Assembly (NCBI GenBank): GCA_016234265.1
Contig: JACRFW010000021.1
Location: forward strand, 1 to 39,159
Direction: 5' to 3'
DNA from: Candidatus Magasanikiibacteriota bacterium
Lineage (GTDB): Bacteria; Patescibacteriota; Patescibacteriia; Magasanikbacterales; GWA2-37-8
Length of the DNA stretch: 39,159 bases
In this document: piece by piece, positions 39,126 to 39,159 of the stretch
How the letters are laid out: each line of letters begins with the position of its first letter
Position numbering within the stretch: the first letter of the stretch is position 1
Notes under the pieces: model-generated
What the model was told of the DNA's origin: nothing
What the model saw: only the letters and a program-made list of their open reading frames with translations
Databases searched by the model: none
Made by a program: the position numbers and the translations under genes

Positions 39126-39159
39126 TGCGTTTATTCTACCAAATCCGAACCTATTTTGA

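Overview
The window looks like a piece of a Candidate Phyla Radiation (Patescibacteria, probably Parcubacteria-like) genome. The signs are a 16S rRNA gene broken by an intron that carries a LAGLIDADG endonuclease, a 16S gene with no 23S behind it, very large surface proteins with a VirB2/TrbC-like N-terminus, several small proteins of unknown family, and palindromic repeats between and inside genes. UGA acts as a normal stop (for example at 1051 and 6354), which argues against the UGA=Gly lineages (Gracilibacteria, SR1). The taxonomic assignment is inference; no database was searched.

Layout. 1-1216: 3' part of 16S rRNA, split by a probable group I intron (about 85-1081) with a homing endonuclease gene. 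1217-1530: structured spacer with an intrinsic terminator, no 23S. 1531-1702: tRNA-Val(GAC) and tRNA-Ile(GAT) behind a consensus promoter. 1753-4286: lepB, hisS (carrying an in-frame palindromic insert) and a bS21-like gene with its own promoter. 4330-20443: a surface block of two paralogous VirB2-like/adhesin proteins (674 and 3877 aa) followed by three membrane-anchored proteins with DxDxDG calcium-binding repeats. 20452-24388: ybeY, dgkA, ftsA, ftsZ, nrdR, a compact cell-envelope, division and housekeeping run. 24395-29947: an unknown membrane protein, pyruvate kinase, two small unknown proteins and a 1004-aa coiled-coil/glycine-rich membrane protein. 29951-31204 (-): glyA. 31263-32258: an apparent ThiD2-ThiE fusion. 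32268-33914 (-) and 33975-34667 (+): Elp3 and a Trm9-like methyltransferase, divergent neighbours that could together make mcm5U in tRNA. 34669-35892: a GT4 glycosyltransferase. 35893-36980: a non-coding stretch, then a GC-rich foreign-looking gene bracketed by strong RNA hairpins and followed by a complete hammerhead ribozyme core and a terminator. 37003-38921: an EamA-type transporter and a membrane-anchored glycoside-hydrolase-like protein. 38960-39035: tRNA-Val(TAC), followed by a long imperfect palindrome.

The most unusual item is the unit at about 36200-36980: hairpins, a gene with extreme third-position GC, a composite stem-loop, a hammerhead self-cleaving ribozyme (36836-36937) and an intrinsic terminator. 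It reads as a self-contained imported cassette whose mRNA would be cut just 3' of the stem-loop. Second is the Elp3/Trm9-like pair, a pairing known from eukaryotic wobble-uridine modification. Third is the gigantic VirB2-fused surface protein and its paralogue.
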